Below, piece after piece: positions 1 through 9,334 of a stretch of DNA of 35,388 bases. The notes beneath the pieces were generated by a model. The model made no database searches. It was not told where the DNA came from and saw only the letters and a list, made by a program, of their open reading frames with translations. The DNA comes from Bacteroidales bacterium. GTDB taxonomy: Bacteria > Bacteroidota > Bacteroidia > Bacteroidales > UBA932. The stretch covers positions 1-35,388 of the forward strand of contig JAFTYS010000138.1 of NCBI GenBank assembly GCA_017461285.1, given 5' to 3'. Position numbers and translations under genes: made by a program. The number at the start of each line of letters is the position of its first letter. Position 1 is the first letter of the stretch.

Positions 1-819
1 GCTGGCGGTAAGAACTTCACTATCGCTGCAGGTACATATGACGTATACCTTGACGAGACAAACGCTAAGGCATGGTTCATCAATGACGGATCATATCCTG
101 GCGGCGGTGAAGCACCAGTGGCTGCAGAATGGGGTCTTATCGGTTCCCTTGCAGCTTGCAACAGCTGGAGTGTGAACATTCCTCTCTTCATCGATGGCGA
201 CTATATGGTTGCAAAAGGCGTAGTATTCGCGGAAGGTGACCAGTTCAAGTTCAGAAAGGGCGAAACCTGGGGTACTGAGGTCGTTTACGAGGGCACTGTA
301 ATGCCAGATGCAGAGTATGCTTGTGCAGCAGGTAGCGGAAACTCGACAATCGGTGCAGCCGGTACATACGATGTTTATCTTGCACAGTCGCTTGATAAAT
401 TCTATGTAATGACTCCTGGAAAGACTCCTGCAGATGCCGGAGAGGCTGTTGTTACTTATGTTGACCCTTCTGCAGAGTCATTCGTAGTCGGTTTCTCAGG
501 AAGCGCAATCGGTTGGGATGATCCATCTTTCGACACCAACGACCGTGCGGCTTTCATCAGCAAGAATGTTACAGACGAGAAAACTTTTGCCGGTACATAT
601 GAGTTCAAGCTCGAAGGACTTGCAGTTTCTGAAAATGATGAAATCAAGGTTCGTATCAACGGACAGTGGATCGGAGTAGGCGGTGCTACCGTAGAAGGTC
701 TTACTGTGACCGGAACCGATAACTTCATTGCTGGTGAGACCGGTACTTACACAGCAGTCATCACATTCGCTTGGGACGGCACTACGCACTCAGATGTGAA
801 GGTTGTCTTCTCTAAATAG
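1..819 (+). CDS. SusE/SusF-like outer-membrane starch-binding lipoprotein, C-terminal part (5' end outside window)
   Basis: The frame is open from the first base and ends at TAG 817-819, giving about 272 visible residues. The reading frame continues upstream, so the GTG at 118 is not the start. The visible protein holds the end of one beta-sandwich module (ending in an AAGTYDVYL motif), then a full module (WGLIGSL ... DQFKFRKG ... AAGTYDVYL ... MTPG), then a more diverged module at the C-terminus. Repeated modules with the YDVY and MTPG signatures are typical of SusE/SusF-type proteins, which hold starch on the cell surface without cutting it. The gene lies upstream of a surface amylase and presumably closes an earlier susCDE operon. 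The second module closely resembles a segment inside the next gene. The family call is confident; whether it is SusE or SusF cannot be decided because the N-terminus is missing. Confidence 0.8.
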   Translation, partial: AGGKNFTIAAGTYDVYLDETNAKAWFINDGSYPGGGEAPVAAEWGLIGSLAACNSWSVNIPLFIDGDYMVAKGVVFAEGDQFKFRKGETWGTEVVYEGTVMPDAEYACAAGSGNSTIGAAGTYDVYLAQSLDKFYVMTPGKTPADAGEAVVTYVDPSAESFVVGFSGSAIGWDDPSFDTNDRAAFISKNVTDEKTFAGTYEFKLEGLAVSENDEIKVRINGQWIGVGGATVEGLTVTGTDNFIAGETGTYTAVITFAWDGTTHSDVKVVFSK

Positions 820-825
820 ATTCTT

Positions 826-857
826 AAACCAGCGGCCCCTGACCGGACCGCTGGTTT
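826..857 (+). terminator. 10-bp stem hairpin after the SusE/F-like gene
   Basis: AAACCAGCGG (826-835) pairs perfectly with CCGCTGGTTT (848-857) around a 12-base loop, 7 bases after the stop codon. No T-run follows, so it may be a weak or partial terminator, or an mRNA-stabilising stem between the binding protein and the amylase. Confidence 0.5.
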
Positions 858-889
858 CCAATAATAACATTTAATTGTAAATCGGAATC

Positions 890-3748
890 ATGAAAAGAAT
901 TCTCTTTGCTTTTGTTTCTGTTCTGGCTGTTATCGCTGTAGGCTGTAACCCGGTAACAGAGGAAGTGACTCTTAAAGTGACACCGTCGCAGATAAATGTG
1001 GAAAGCACTTCGATCACAAAGATGCTGAGTGTCACATCTTCCGGAGCGTGGACCATGACGCAGACTCCTGACACAGAATGGTGTGCTCCTGAAATGACAT
1101 CAGGAAAGGGAAGCGCAAGCTTCAAGGTGAATATTGCAGTAAACCGCTCTGCTGAAGAAAGGCGGGCTGAACTTGTGTTCTCTGCAGCAGGCTGTGACGA
1201 TGTGACGGTTGCAGTGACACAGGCTGCAGGAAACGGCAGCGGTGCTGATGAAGAGTATGGTGATTTTTATCCTGATGAAGCATCAGGCATAAGCGTGTCT
1301 CCGGCATATCCTAGTGCCGATGAGTCATGCACAATCAAGTTTTCGGCTCCGTCCGATTCGGAACTCTATGGCTATGCAGGAGATATTTACGTGCATCTTG
1401 GAGTAATAGTTGAAGATGAATGGACATTAGTTCCATTTGACTGGAGTGTCAACAATGACAAGTGCAAGATGACGAAGAATGCGGAGGGTGTATATGAACT
1501 TCAGCTTGCCCCTTCAATCCGTGAATTCTTCCAGAGCGGCGATACTCCTGTTACAAAAATCGCTATGGTGGTACGTTCTGATGACGGCACGAAGCAGACA
1601 CGTCCGGATCAGTTCTGCTCTGTAAAGGATGATACTTATGTACAGGAAGAGTTCACTCCTGATCAGGTCGTGAGGCTTCCGATGCCTTCCGGTGTAAGGC
1701 ATGGCATAAACTGCAGCGAAGACGGCTCTGTTACATTCGTTCTTTATGACAAGGACAAGGATGGAAAGTATCACAGCTATTGCTATATCGTAGGTGACTG
1801 GAATGACTGGACACGTGTAAGTGAAGGCGCAATGAACAGGGATGATGCTGCGGGCTGCTGGTGGATAACCCTCGACGGCTTCGACGCTGACAAGGAGTAC
1901 CGCTTCCAGTACCGTCTCGGAAATGCTTCGGGAAGCGACACGTATGTGAGCGACCCGTATACCGAGATCGTTTATGATCAGTGGAATGACCAGTATATAG
2001 ATGGCGTACCAGCCTTCCCTGAAGGAGCGAAGGCTCTTGTTTCAGCTTTCCAGATAAACCGTCCTTCATACAGCTGGAAGCATTCTGACTTCAGGGTCGA
2101 GGACAAGCATGACCTTGTGATCTACGAGATGCTTTTCCGCGACTTCACCAAGTCGCAGGACATCGAAGGAGCCATGGCGGAGCTCGACTACATCGAGAAT
2201 CTTGGTGTGAACGCCGTGCAGCTCATGCCTGTACAGGAATTCGACGGCAACCTCAGCTGGGGATACAACCCTAACCACTGGTTCGCCCTTGATAAGTATT
2301 ACGGAACACGCGAGGAATACAAGGAGTTCGTCGACGAGTGCCATGCAAGGGGTCTTGCAGTGATTGTGGACGTCGTATATAATCATGCTACCGGCTCGCA
2401 TCCATGGGCGAAGATGTGGTGGAACGGCAGCGCTACAGCTGAGAACAATCCGTTCTTCAATGTGACACCGACCCACCCATACAATGTATACCATGACATG
2501 AACCATGAAAACGCCATGGTCAAGGAGCATGTGAAGAGGAGCCTCGAGTATCTGCTTACAGAGTATGATGTGGACGGATTCCGCTTCGACCTCACAAAGG
2601 GATTCACCCAGACAGATTCTGGCGGAGACAACGGCGATGTGGCGAAGTGGGGACGATACGATCAGTCGCGCGTGGACATCCTCAAGGGATATGCCGACCA
2701 TATCTGGTCTGTGAACGACAATGCAGTCGTGATCTTCGAGCATCTCTCTGACTGGGATGAGGAGAAGGTCCTCGCCGAGCACGGAATGCAGCTCTGGAGG
2801 AACGTGAACCACGAATACCGTTCTGCAGTAGGCGGCGGCACAGGCAACTTCACCAACATGTATTCAAATGCTCCTTTCGGAGGATTCGTAGGATATATGG
2901 AGAGCCATGACGAGGAGCGTCTCTGCTACGGAGCTGCAGGATCTTCAGACGGGACATGGGGCATCTGCGGAACTATGACAAACTGGTCATCTGATGTGAC
3001 CATGTCTGCCGACGGTCCTTTCTTGGTTGCAAAGAATGTCACATTTACTGCAGATGATGAGTTCAAACTCAGATATGCAGGCGATTGGGGACGCAACTAC
3101 GGAACTTCGACTGCTGGATATAAACTTCCTCTCGGAACCGGATATAAACTTTCGTCTAACGCCCAGAACATGAAGGCTCCTGCCGCAGGTTCATATGATG
3201 TGTATTTCTGTGAAGGAGTCGAGACAATCTGGATGATGACTCCGGGGCAGCGTCCTGAAGAACCGGATGTGGAGGTGTCGGATGAAGATGCCCTTACGGT
3301 CGCAATGCGCCGTGCAGGTGCATCTGCAGCGTTCTTCCTTACTGTTCCTGGTCCGAAGATGATCTGGCAGTTCGGCGAGATCGGATATGACTATACGATC
3401 GAGCATAACGGCCGTACCGGTGAGAAGCCTGTCGTTACAGACGAATATATGGCTGATCCTGCACGCAAGGGTCTCTATGATACATATGCTACTCTCCTGA
3501 AGTTCCGTCGTGAGAACCCTAGGTTCTTCGACAAGGATGCAAAGTTCGAGTGGACACCTTCCGGCGCTGTCAAGAAGATCACATGTACTGTGGACGGAAA
3601 GAAGTTCCATGTAGTTGGAAACTTCGGCAAGACTTCAACGACTTATACCGTGCCTTCAGGTTCATGGACCGATTATTTCAACGGAGGCTCGGTTTCAGGC
3701 AGCGTGACCTTGAAGCAGGGAGAGTTCAGGCTCTTGACAGATTTCTAG
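890..3748 (+). CDS. SusG-like surface GH13 alpha-amylase lipoprotein with BACON, E-set and an inserted starch-binding module
   Basis: This 952-residue protein should cut starch at the outer surface. It begins with a lipoprotein signal (lipobox AVGC, Cys19) followed by an acidic TEE tract that would fit surface display. A BACON domain (about 24-112) is followed by beta-sandwich regions, including a CBM48/E-set-like part (about 260-385). The GH13 barrel starts near residue 405. Region I is DVVYNH (D494-H499), region II GFRFD with nucleophile D567, region III acid/base E617, and region IV ESHDE with D674. About 100 residues (690-793) resembling the SusE/F modules interrupt the barrel just after region IV. 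Sequence from about 800 resumes with helix alpha7 and strand beta8 (MIWQFGE), then a C-terminal beta domain. Family and catalysis are clear. Surface location and the exact substrate are inferred from the signal, the modules and the neighbours. Confidence 0.9.
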   Translation: MKRILFAFVSVLAVIAVGCNPVTEEVTLKVTPSQINVESTSITKMLSVTSSGAWTMTQTPDTEWCAPEMTSGKGSASFKVNIAVNRSAEERRAELVFSAAGCDDVTVAVTQAAGNGSGADEEYGDFYPDEASGISVSPAYPSADESCTIKFSAPSDSELYGYAGDIYVHLGVIVEDEWTLVPFDWSVNNDKCKMTKNAEGVYELQLAPSIREFFQSGDTPVTKIAMVVRSDDGTKQTRPDQFCSVKDDTYVQEEFTPDQVVRLPMPSGVRHGINCSEDGSVTFVLYDKDKDGKYHSYCYIVGDWNDWTRVSEGAMNRDDAAGCWWITLDGFDADKEYRFQYRLGNASGSDTYVSDPYTEIVYDQWNDQYIDGVPAFPEGAKALVSAFQINRPSYSWKHSDFRVEDKHDLVIYEMLFRDFTKSQDIEGAMAELDYIENLGVNAVQLMPVQEFDGNLSWGYNPNHWFALDKYYGTREEYKEFVDECHARGLAVIVDVVYNHATGSHPWAKMWWNGSATAENNPFFNVTPTHPYNVYHDMNHENAMVKEHVKRSLEYLLTEYDVDGFRFDLTKGFTQTDSGGDNGDVAKWGRYDQSRVDILKGYADHIWSVNDNAVVIFEHLSDWDEEKVLAEHGMQLWRNVNHEYRSAVGGGTGNFTNMYSNAPFGGFVGYMESHDEERLCYGAAGSSDGTWGICGTMTNWSSDVTMSADGPFLVAKNVTFTADDEFKLRYAGDWGRNYGTSTAGYKLPLGTGYKLSSNAQNMKAPAAGSYDVYFCEGVETIWMMTPGQRPEEPDVEVSDEDALTVAMRRAGASAAFFLTVPGPKMIWQFGEIGYDYTIEHNGRTGEKPVVTDEYMADPARKGLYDTYATLLKFRRENPRFFDKDAKFEWTPSGAVKKITCTVDGKKFHVVGNFGKTSTTYTVPSGSWTDYFNGGSVSGSVTLKQGEFRLLTDF
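2957..3268 (+). other. SusE/F-like starch-binding module embedded in the GH13 barrel
   Basis: Residues 690-793 of the amylase align by eye with the module at about 121-430 of the upstream SusE/F-like gene. Both open with WG-I-G and share a W..V.M/L..DG.(F/Y).VAK.V.F...D.FK.R pattern, WG, AAG.YDVY and MTPG, in the same order and at similar spacing. The flanking barrel elements (HDEERL before, AFFLTVPGPKMIWQFGE after) are continuous, so this is an insertion and not a fusion at one end. Confidence 0.75.
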
Positions 3749-3785
3749 AATCCGCTATATTTGCAAAGAAATAAACAAAAACTAT

Positions 3786-6185
3786 ATGAAACTTAATTTA
3801 AGCATAGAATACAGGACAAGCTGGGGCGAGGAACTCGTCCTCTGTCTTGGCGGAAAGCGCTATCCTCTCTCATATGTGGCTGAGGGTATCTGGAAGGGCG
3901 AAATCGCCCGTTTCAATCCGGCAAAAGCTTCCGAGTATACATATGAAGTGGTACGTGACGGAGTGACCGTACGCACAGAGTGGAAGAAGCATCTTCTCGT
4001 ACTTCCTGAAGGAACAAAGGCAAAGGAAGTGAATGTATATGACAGATGGAACGACCGTCCTGCGGACGCTCCGTTCTATTCATCTGCATTCACAGATGCA
4101 ATCTTCGGCAGGAAGGCAGCCAAGGCTGCTCCTGCCAAGGACGCAAACGTCGTTCTCCAGGTTTCAGTACCATCCCTCCGTCCGAACGAAGTTCTTGCCC
4201 TTGCCGGCAGCGGCAAGGCATTGAAGGAATGGACAAAGGTCGTTCCTTTCGATGAGACCGATTTCCCTGTATGGACCCTCCAGCTCAATGTGACCGAGCC
4301 TTTTGCATACAAGATTCTTGTGGCAGACAGGAAGACCCTCGAACCCGTTGCTTGGGAAGACGGCGAGAACAGATGGTTCCTCAATGTTCCTGAAAAGGAT
4401 GAGGTTACGGTAGAGGCAGATGCACAGGTCCGTTTCAGCGGACGTGACTGGAAGGGCGCAGGTACTGCGATTCCGGTGTTCTCCCTCCGCACGGAAGATG
4501 ACTTCGGAGTAGGTGAGTTCTACGACCTCAAGAAGATGGTTGACTGGGCTGCTTCTACAGGCCAGAGCATCCTCCAGCTTCTCCCTATCAACGATACTAC
4601 AATGCTCCACACTTGGGAGGACTCATATCCGTACAATCCTAACTCGACATTCGCCCTTCATCCTCAGTTCCTTCATCTTCCTGCAGTGGGTGTGAAGGTT
4701 GATGATGAGTACAAGGCTCTCCAGGCCGAACTCAACGCTCTCGAGCAGATCGATTATGAGCGCGTGAACAACCTCAAGAACGAGCTTCTCCGCAAGGCGT
4801 TCGCTAAGACATTCAAGAAGCTTTCGGCTACAGAGAAATATCAGAAGTTCGTCGAGACCAACGCTTCATGGCTTCTTCCATACGCGGCATTCTGTGTCCT
4901 CCGCGACCAGAACGGCACCCCTGATTTCACACAGTGGAAGGGATATGCGAAATACAGCAGGAAGAAGATCGCCGCATTCTGCGAAGAGAACCGCGCGGAC
5001 ATCGACTTCTGGTGCTTCGTGCAGTACCATCTCGACCTCCAGCTCTCGGAAGTGTGCGCATATGCCCATTCGAAGGGAGTTATCTTCAAGGGTGACCTTC
5101 CTATCGGAATCAGCCGCACAAGCGTTGACGCATGGCTCTACCCTGATCTCTTCCATATGGACTCACAGGCAGGTGCACCGCCTGATGCATTCTCTGCCGA
5201 CGGACAGAACTGGGGATTCCCTACATACAACTGGGAGAAGATGGCGGAAGACGGATTCGCATGGTGGAAGTCACGCCTTGCCAAGATGTCGGAATACTTC
5301 GATGCATTCCGTATCGACCATATACTCGGATTCTTCCGCATATGGGAGATCCCTATGTGGACTAAGAGCGGCCTGAACGGCTACTTCAATCCGGCGCTTC
5401 CTTTCCCTGCACACGAACTCCAGAGCCAGGGATTCGACGTCAATGACTTCGACCTCTTCCTCCAGGATCCGCGTCAGGAAGGATATTACCATCCTAAGAT
5501 CGGAGCTCGCGACACCAACTCATACAGATGTCTGGATGCATACCGCCGTGCGGCATTCGACCGTCTCTACGATGATTTCTTCTATCGCCGCAACAACGAG
5601 TTCTGGAAGGACAAGGCCATGATGAAGCTCCCTGCCCTCCTCGATTCGACTGGAATGCTAGCATGCGGAGAGGACCTTGGAATGATCCCTGCGACAGTGC
5701 CTCAGGTGATGTCTGATCTCAGGATTCTTTCTCTTGAGATCCAGCGCATGCCGAAGTCTATCCATGACAATTTCGCGAACCCTGCATGGTATCCTTACCT
5801 TTCGGTATGTACGACTTCGACCCACGACATGAACCCTATCCGTGCATGGTGGGAGGAGGACCGTCAGGTGACAGAGCAGTTCTGGCATGAGATGCTCGGC
5901 GGTCATGGAGACGCTCCATACTATTGCGAGCCTTGGATCTGCCGTCAGATCCTCGACCAGCACCTCTGGTCTCCGGCCATGCTGACAGTGCTTCCTCTTC
6001 AGGACTGGCTCTCTATGGACCCTGCGCTCCGTCGTCAGAATCCTAATGAAGAACGTATCAACGTCCCTGCAAACTCACGCCACTACTGGCGCTACCGCAT
6101 GCATCTGACTGTCGAGAAGCTCGCCTCAGCAAGCGAGTTCAACGAAACTCTCAGCGGCATGATCGCAGCCTGCGGCAGAAAATAG
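3786..6185 (+). CDS. malQ: 4-alpha-glucanotransferase (GH77, DPE2-like) with two N-terminal CBM20-like modules
   Basis: This 799-residue protein has no signal peptide, so it is cytoplasmic, unlike the other hydrolases of the locus. Two beta-sandwich CBM20-type modules occupy about residues 1-95 and 118-215. The GH77 barrel follows. It carries the nucleophile in FRIDH (D511), the acid/base in CGEDLG (E629) and the transition-state Asp in STHDMNP (D681). This layout is that of the DPE2-type amylomaltases common in Bacteroidales. The enzyme moves glucosyl or dextrinyl units between maltose/maltooligosaccharides and longer glucans, releasing glucose. The gene starts 37 bases after the amylase stop and precedes susC by 64 bases, so it is probably co-transcribed. 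Its codon use is strongly biased (Leu ctc/ctt, Pro cct), suggesting high expression. Confidence 0.93.
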   Translation: MKLNLSIEYRTSWGEELVLCLGGKRYPLSYVAEGIWKGEIARFNPAKASEYTYEVVRDGVTVRTEWKKHLLVLPEGTKAKEVNVYDRWNDRPADAPFYSSAFTDAIFGRKAAKAAPAKDANVVLQVSVPSLRPNEVLALAGSGKALKEWTKVVPFDETDFPVWTLQLNVTEPFAYKILVADRKTLEPVAWEDGENRWFLNVPEKDEVTVEADAQVRFSGRDWKGAGTAIPVFSLRTEDDFGVGEFYDLKKMVDWAASTGQSILQLLPINDTTMLHTWEDSYPYNPNSTFALHPQFLHLPAVGVKVDDEYKALQAELNALEQIDYERVNNLKNELLRKAFAKTFKKLSATEKYQKFVETNASWLLPYAAFCVLRDQNGTPDFTQWKGYAKYSRKKIAAFCEENRADIDFWCFVQYHLDLQLSEVCAYAHSKGVIFKGDLPIGISRTSVDAWLYPDLFHMDSQAGAPPDAFSADGQNWGFPTYNWEKMAEDGFAWWKSRLAKMSEYFDAFRIDHILGFFRIWEIPMWTKSGLNGYFNPALPFPAHELQSQGFDVNDFDLFLQDPRQEGYYHPKIGARDTNSYRCLDAYRRAAFDRLYDDFFYRRNNEFWKDKAMMKLPALLDSTGMLACGEDLGMIPATVPQVMSDLRILSLEIQRMPKSIHDNFANPAWYPYLSVCTTSTHDMNPIRAWWEEDRQVTEQFWHEMLGGHGDAPYYCEPWICRQILDQHLWSPAMLTVLPLQDWLSMDPALRRQNPNEERINVPANSRHYWRYRMHLTVEKLASASEFNETLSGMIAACGRK

Positions 6186-6211
6186 CAGTTTGGTCCGAGG
6201 ATTGCCTAGAG

Positions 6212-6245
6212 GTCCGTTAGTAATTTAGAATAATTATAAACGGAC
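6212..6245 (+). promoter_or_regulatory. Inverted repeat just ahead of the susC start
   Basis: GTCCGTT (6212-6218) and AACGGAC (6239-6245) form a perfect 7-bp stem with an AT-rich 20-base loop, ending 4 bases before the ATG. It would occlude the start region of susC and could set translation, or mark mRNA processing between malQ and susC. There is no direct evidence of function. Confidence 0.35.
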
Positions 6246-6249
6246 TGAT

Positions 6250-9200
6250 ATGGACAGGATAAAGTATATCATAGCATCGCTTGTGCTGACATGCATGGGC
6301 GGTGCTTTTATTTCCGCCCGATGCGGAGAAGCCGTCATCGCCCTGCGTAACCTGAACCCCGGTTATGAAGTGCGTGGAACAGTGGTTGATGACCTGGGAC
6401 CTGTTGCCGGTGCCGCCGTGGTGGAGAAAGGTACTTCGAACGGTACCTCCACCGACCTTGACGGACGGTTTTCCCTGATGGTTTCCGGACCGGAGGCTGT
6501 TGTGGAGATAAGCTGCATCGGATATGCCGGCCAGGCTTACGAGGCCGGTTCCCTTCCGAAGGTGATAACGCTGAAGGAAGATTCGGAATATCTGGACGAG
6601 ATAGTGGTCATCGGCTATGGAACGGTGAAGAAGGATGACCTTACGGGATCCGTTTCGGCGATCAAGGCAGAAGACGTCAACCGAGGGGCTGTCACCAATC
6701 CTCAGGACATGCTCAAGGGCAAGGTGGCGGGCCTCCTGGTCACCCCTGGTGACGGAGGCCCCGGATCCGGTTCCCGGATCCGCATCAGAGGCTCTGCCTC
6801 GCTGAATGCTTCCAATGACCCTCTGATAGTCATCGACGGCGTGCCGATAGCCCAAGGGGCCGGCGGCGCCATGTCGAATCCCCTCGACCTTCTGAACCCC
6901 AATGACATCGAGTCGTTCACGGTACTGAAGGATGCTTCGTCCGCAGCGATCTACGGCTCGCGTGCATCAAACGGTGTCATCATAATCACCACCAGGAAAG
7001 GCGTTGGAAACAAGCCTCAGGTCAGCTACACCGGCTCGCTCAGCCTCCAGCATGCCTCCAGGAAAGTGCCTGTGATGTCTCCCGGAGAGCTGGTTGACTT
7101 CTATGCCGCCACCTTCCCTGTCGGAACGGACACAGGCAACCGCATAAAGGAACTGACAGGAGACGCCAGGACCGACTGGCAGGACCTTGTCTTCCGCACT
7201 GCGCTTTCTACCGAACATAACGTAAGCGTGCGCGGAAACTATGACAGCCGCATGCCTTACCGTGCATCCATCGCCTACATCGGCCAGCAGGGAACCTTGA
7301 AGGAATCCAGGTACGACAGAGGTACCATGGAACTGAGTGCATCTCCGAACTTCCTGGACAAGCACCTTACTCTGGATGCGAATGTCAAAGGAGTATACTC
7401 ATATTCAGATTATTCTGACGGAGGCACTGTAGGCAAGGCGGCTTTCTTCAATCCTACCGCAGACCCGTACTGGCGCAATCCGGACGGAACGATAGACTAT
7501 ATGACGACGAACGGATTCTGGAACTACGGAAACGGCAGGGGAGAGGGGTTCAGCCCTAACACCCTGGCCGGTCCGAGCCCGCTGTCGATGCTGTATGACA
7601 GCACGAGCGATGCGAAGTCTTCGCGCTTCATCGGCCGTCTGGCTGTGGATTACAAGATCCATGGCTTCGAAGCCCTCAGCCTGAATGTCAGCGCCGGTCT
7701 GGACATCACGCAGACAAATTCATACAGCGGGGTGCGTCCCGGTTCATTCCAGGCCTATACCGACACCGAAAATCTTGGCATAGGACAGCATACGCGAGGG
7801 GTAAGCATAAGCCGCAGCCAGGTTCTGGAAGCATATGCGGACTATAATGAGACGTGGGGAAAGCACAATCTTGACGTCATGGCCGGTTACTCGTGGCAGA
7901 ACAACTGGTGGGGAAGCAGATATGTGGACTACTTCAACGTAACAAATGAAGTCAAGCTTCTGCCGGGCCAGACCGCAGAATCCAGATACACATGGTCATA
8001 CGCGGAAAACTATCTGGTGTCGTTCTACGGACGCGTCAACTACTCGATAGATTCGAAATATGTCTTCACGTTCACAGCCCGCGGTGACGGGTCGAGCAAG
8101 TTCGCCAAGGCCTACAGATGGGGATTCTTCCCTTCGGGAGCCTTTGCATGGAACATAAAGCGCGAGCCTTTCCTGGCTGATGTGAAGGATGTCACGACGC
8201 TCAAGCTGCGTCTGTCCGCAGGACTTACAGGACAGCAGGACGGCATCGGAAACTATGCCCATCTGGCACTCTACAACATATACATCGATTCATATCACAA
8301 ATATGACATGGGAGACGGCAGGTACATGGGCATGCTGGGACCGCAGGCATATGATCCTACGATCAGGTGGGAGACCACGATGACATGGAACCTCGGAATC
8401 GATTACGGATTCTTCGGGGAGCGGCTCAGCGGAAGCATCGACGCCTATATCCGCGATACGCGTGACCTTCTGAATTCGGTACAGATACCGATGGGTTCGA
8501 ACTTCGGCAACAAGCTGATGACCAATGTCGGTTCGATCCGCAACAAGGGACTGGAGTTCTCGATAACCGGAGTGCCTGTTCAGACCGGAGACTGGAGCGT
8601 CCAGGTCGGCTTCAACGGAACATTCCAGAGCACAGTCTTCACGAAGCTGAATCCTACCGAAGACAGGAACTACTATATCGAGACGGGAACGATATCCAAG
8701 GGAACCGGAGGATATCTCTGCCGCCAGATGGTGGGCTATGCTCCATACACTTACTATCTGTACAAGCAGAAATATGACTCCGACGGAAGGCCTCTGCAGA
8801 ACGAATTCGTGGACCTGGACGGCGACGGAGCCATCACCGAAGGCGACAGGTACATGACTGGAAAGAGCGCATCACCAGACTTCTATTACGGTCTCAATCT
8901 GAAGATCACATACAAGGACTGGGATTTCGGTCTGAACGGCCACGGCTCGGCAGGAACATGGGTGTTCAACGATTTCGCGTCAGCCAATTCGACGGCATCG
9001 CTTGACCTGAATTCCGGTGCGCTTCCGAACCAGGCTAAACTTGTCAGGAAGACCGGCTTCACAGCACCTAACAGCGGTCAGCAGTGGTATTCTGATTACT
9101 TTCTCGAGAACGCCTCGTTCTTCCGCCTTGACGACATAAATTTCGGATACACGTTCAGGGGCATAGGACGCTGGGAGACAGACATACGCGTCGGAGCCGG

Positions 9201-9330
9201 AGTCCAGAATGTCTTCGTCCTGACCGGATACAGCGGAATGGATCCGGAGACCGTTTCGGAAAACGGAATCGACAATACAATGTGGCCTCGTCCGAGGACA
9301 TGGTCATTACGGGTAAACGTAAATTTCTAG
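6250..9330 (+). CDS. susC: SusC-type TonB-dependent outer-membrane receptor
   Basis: The 1026-residue protein starts with a Sec signal peptide (about residues 1-23). A carboxypeptidase-D-like beta-sandwich (about 38-110) and a TonB box-like DEIVVIGYG (116-124) follow. The plug domain carries the SusC-family signature SRIRIRGSASL and IDGVPI. The rest is a beta-barrel ending in an aromatic strand (VNVNF). SusC proteins form the TonB-driven channel through which glycans pass, with SusD as the lid. Its partner follows after 4 bases. The starch-enzyme neighbours suggest maltooligosaccharides or a related alpha-glucan as the substrate. The pair shows weaker codon bias (more ctg, ccg, gga) than the neighbouring hydrolases, which may mean lower expression or a separate origin. 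It is slightly longer than the roughly 1000 residues usual for the family. Confidence 0.93.
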   Translation: MDRIKYIIASLVLTCMGGAFISARCGEAVIALRNLNPGYEVRGTVVDDLGPVAGAAVVEKGTSNGTSTDLDGRFSLMVSGPEAVVEISCIGYAGQAYEAGSLPKVITLKEDSEYLDEIVVIGYGTVKKDDLTGSVSAIKAEDVNRGAVTNPQDMLKGKVAGLLVTPGDGGPGSGSRIRIRGSASLNASNDPLIVIDGVPIAQGAGGAMSNPLDLLNPNDIESFTVLKDASSAAIYGSRASNGVIIITTRKGVGNKPQVSYTGSLSLQHASRKVPVMSPGELVDFYAATFPVGTDTGNRIKELTGDARTDWQDLVFRTALSTEHNVSVRGNYDSRMPYRASIAYIGQQGTLKESRYDRGTMELSASPNFLDKHLTLDANVKGVYSYSDYSDGGTVGKAAFFNPTADPYWRNPDGTIDYMTTNGFWNYGNGRGEGFSPNTLAGPSPLSMLYDSTSDAKSSRFIGRLAVDYKIHGFEALSLNVSAGLDITQTNSYSGVRPGSFQAYTDTENLGIGQHTRGVSISRSQVLEAYADYNETWGKHNLDVMAGYSWQNNWWGSRYVDYFNVTNEVKLLPGQTAESRYTWSYAENYLVSFYGRVNYSIDSKYVFTFTARGDGSSKFAKAYRWGFFPSGAFAWNIKREPFLADVKDVTTLKLRLSAGLTGQQDGIGNYAHLALYNIYIDSYHKYDMGDGRYMGMLGPQAYDPTIRWETTMTWNLGIDYGFFGERLSGSIDAYIRDTRDLLNSVQIPMGSNFGNKLMTNVGSIRNKGLEFSITGVPVQTGDWSVQVGFNGTFQSTVFTKLNPTEDRNYYIETGTISKGTGGYLCRQMVGYAPYTYYLYKQKYDSDGRPLQNEFVDLDGDGAITEGDRYMTGKSASPDFYYGLNLKITYKDWDFGLNGHGSAGTWVFNDFASANSTASLDLNSGALPNQAKLVRKTGFTAPNSGQQWYSDYFLENASFFRLDDINFGYTFRGIGRWETDIRVGAGVQNVFVLTGYSGMDPETVSENGIDNTMWPRPRTWSLRVNVNF

Positions 9331-9334
9331 AATC

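Noticed and set aside
118..819. GTG at 118 as the start of the first gene
   Set aside because: The frame is open upstream to base 1 and encodes the end of another starch-binding module (GTYDVYL), so the gene simply enters from outside.
2066..2812. 248-codon minus-strand open frame inside the surface amylase
   Set aside because: It is a shadow of the GH13 catalytic region, rich in His and Val from reversed common codons, with no start signal.
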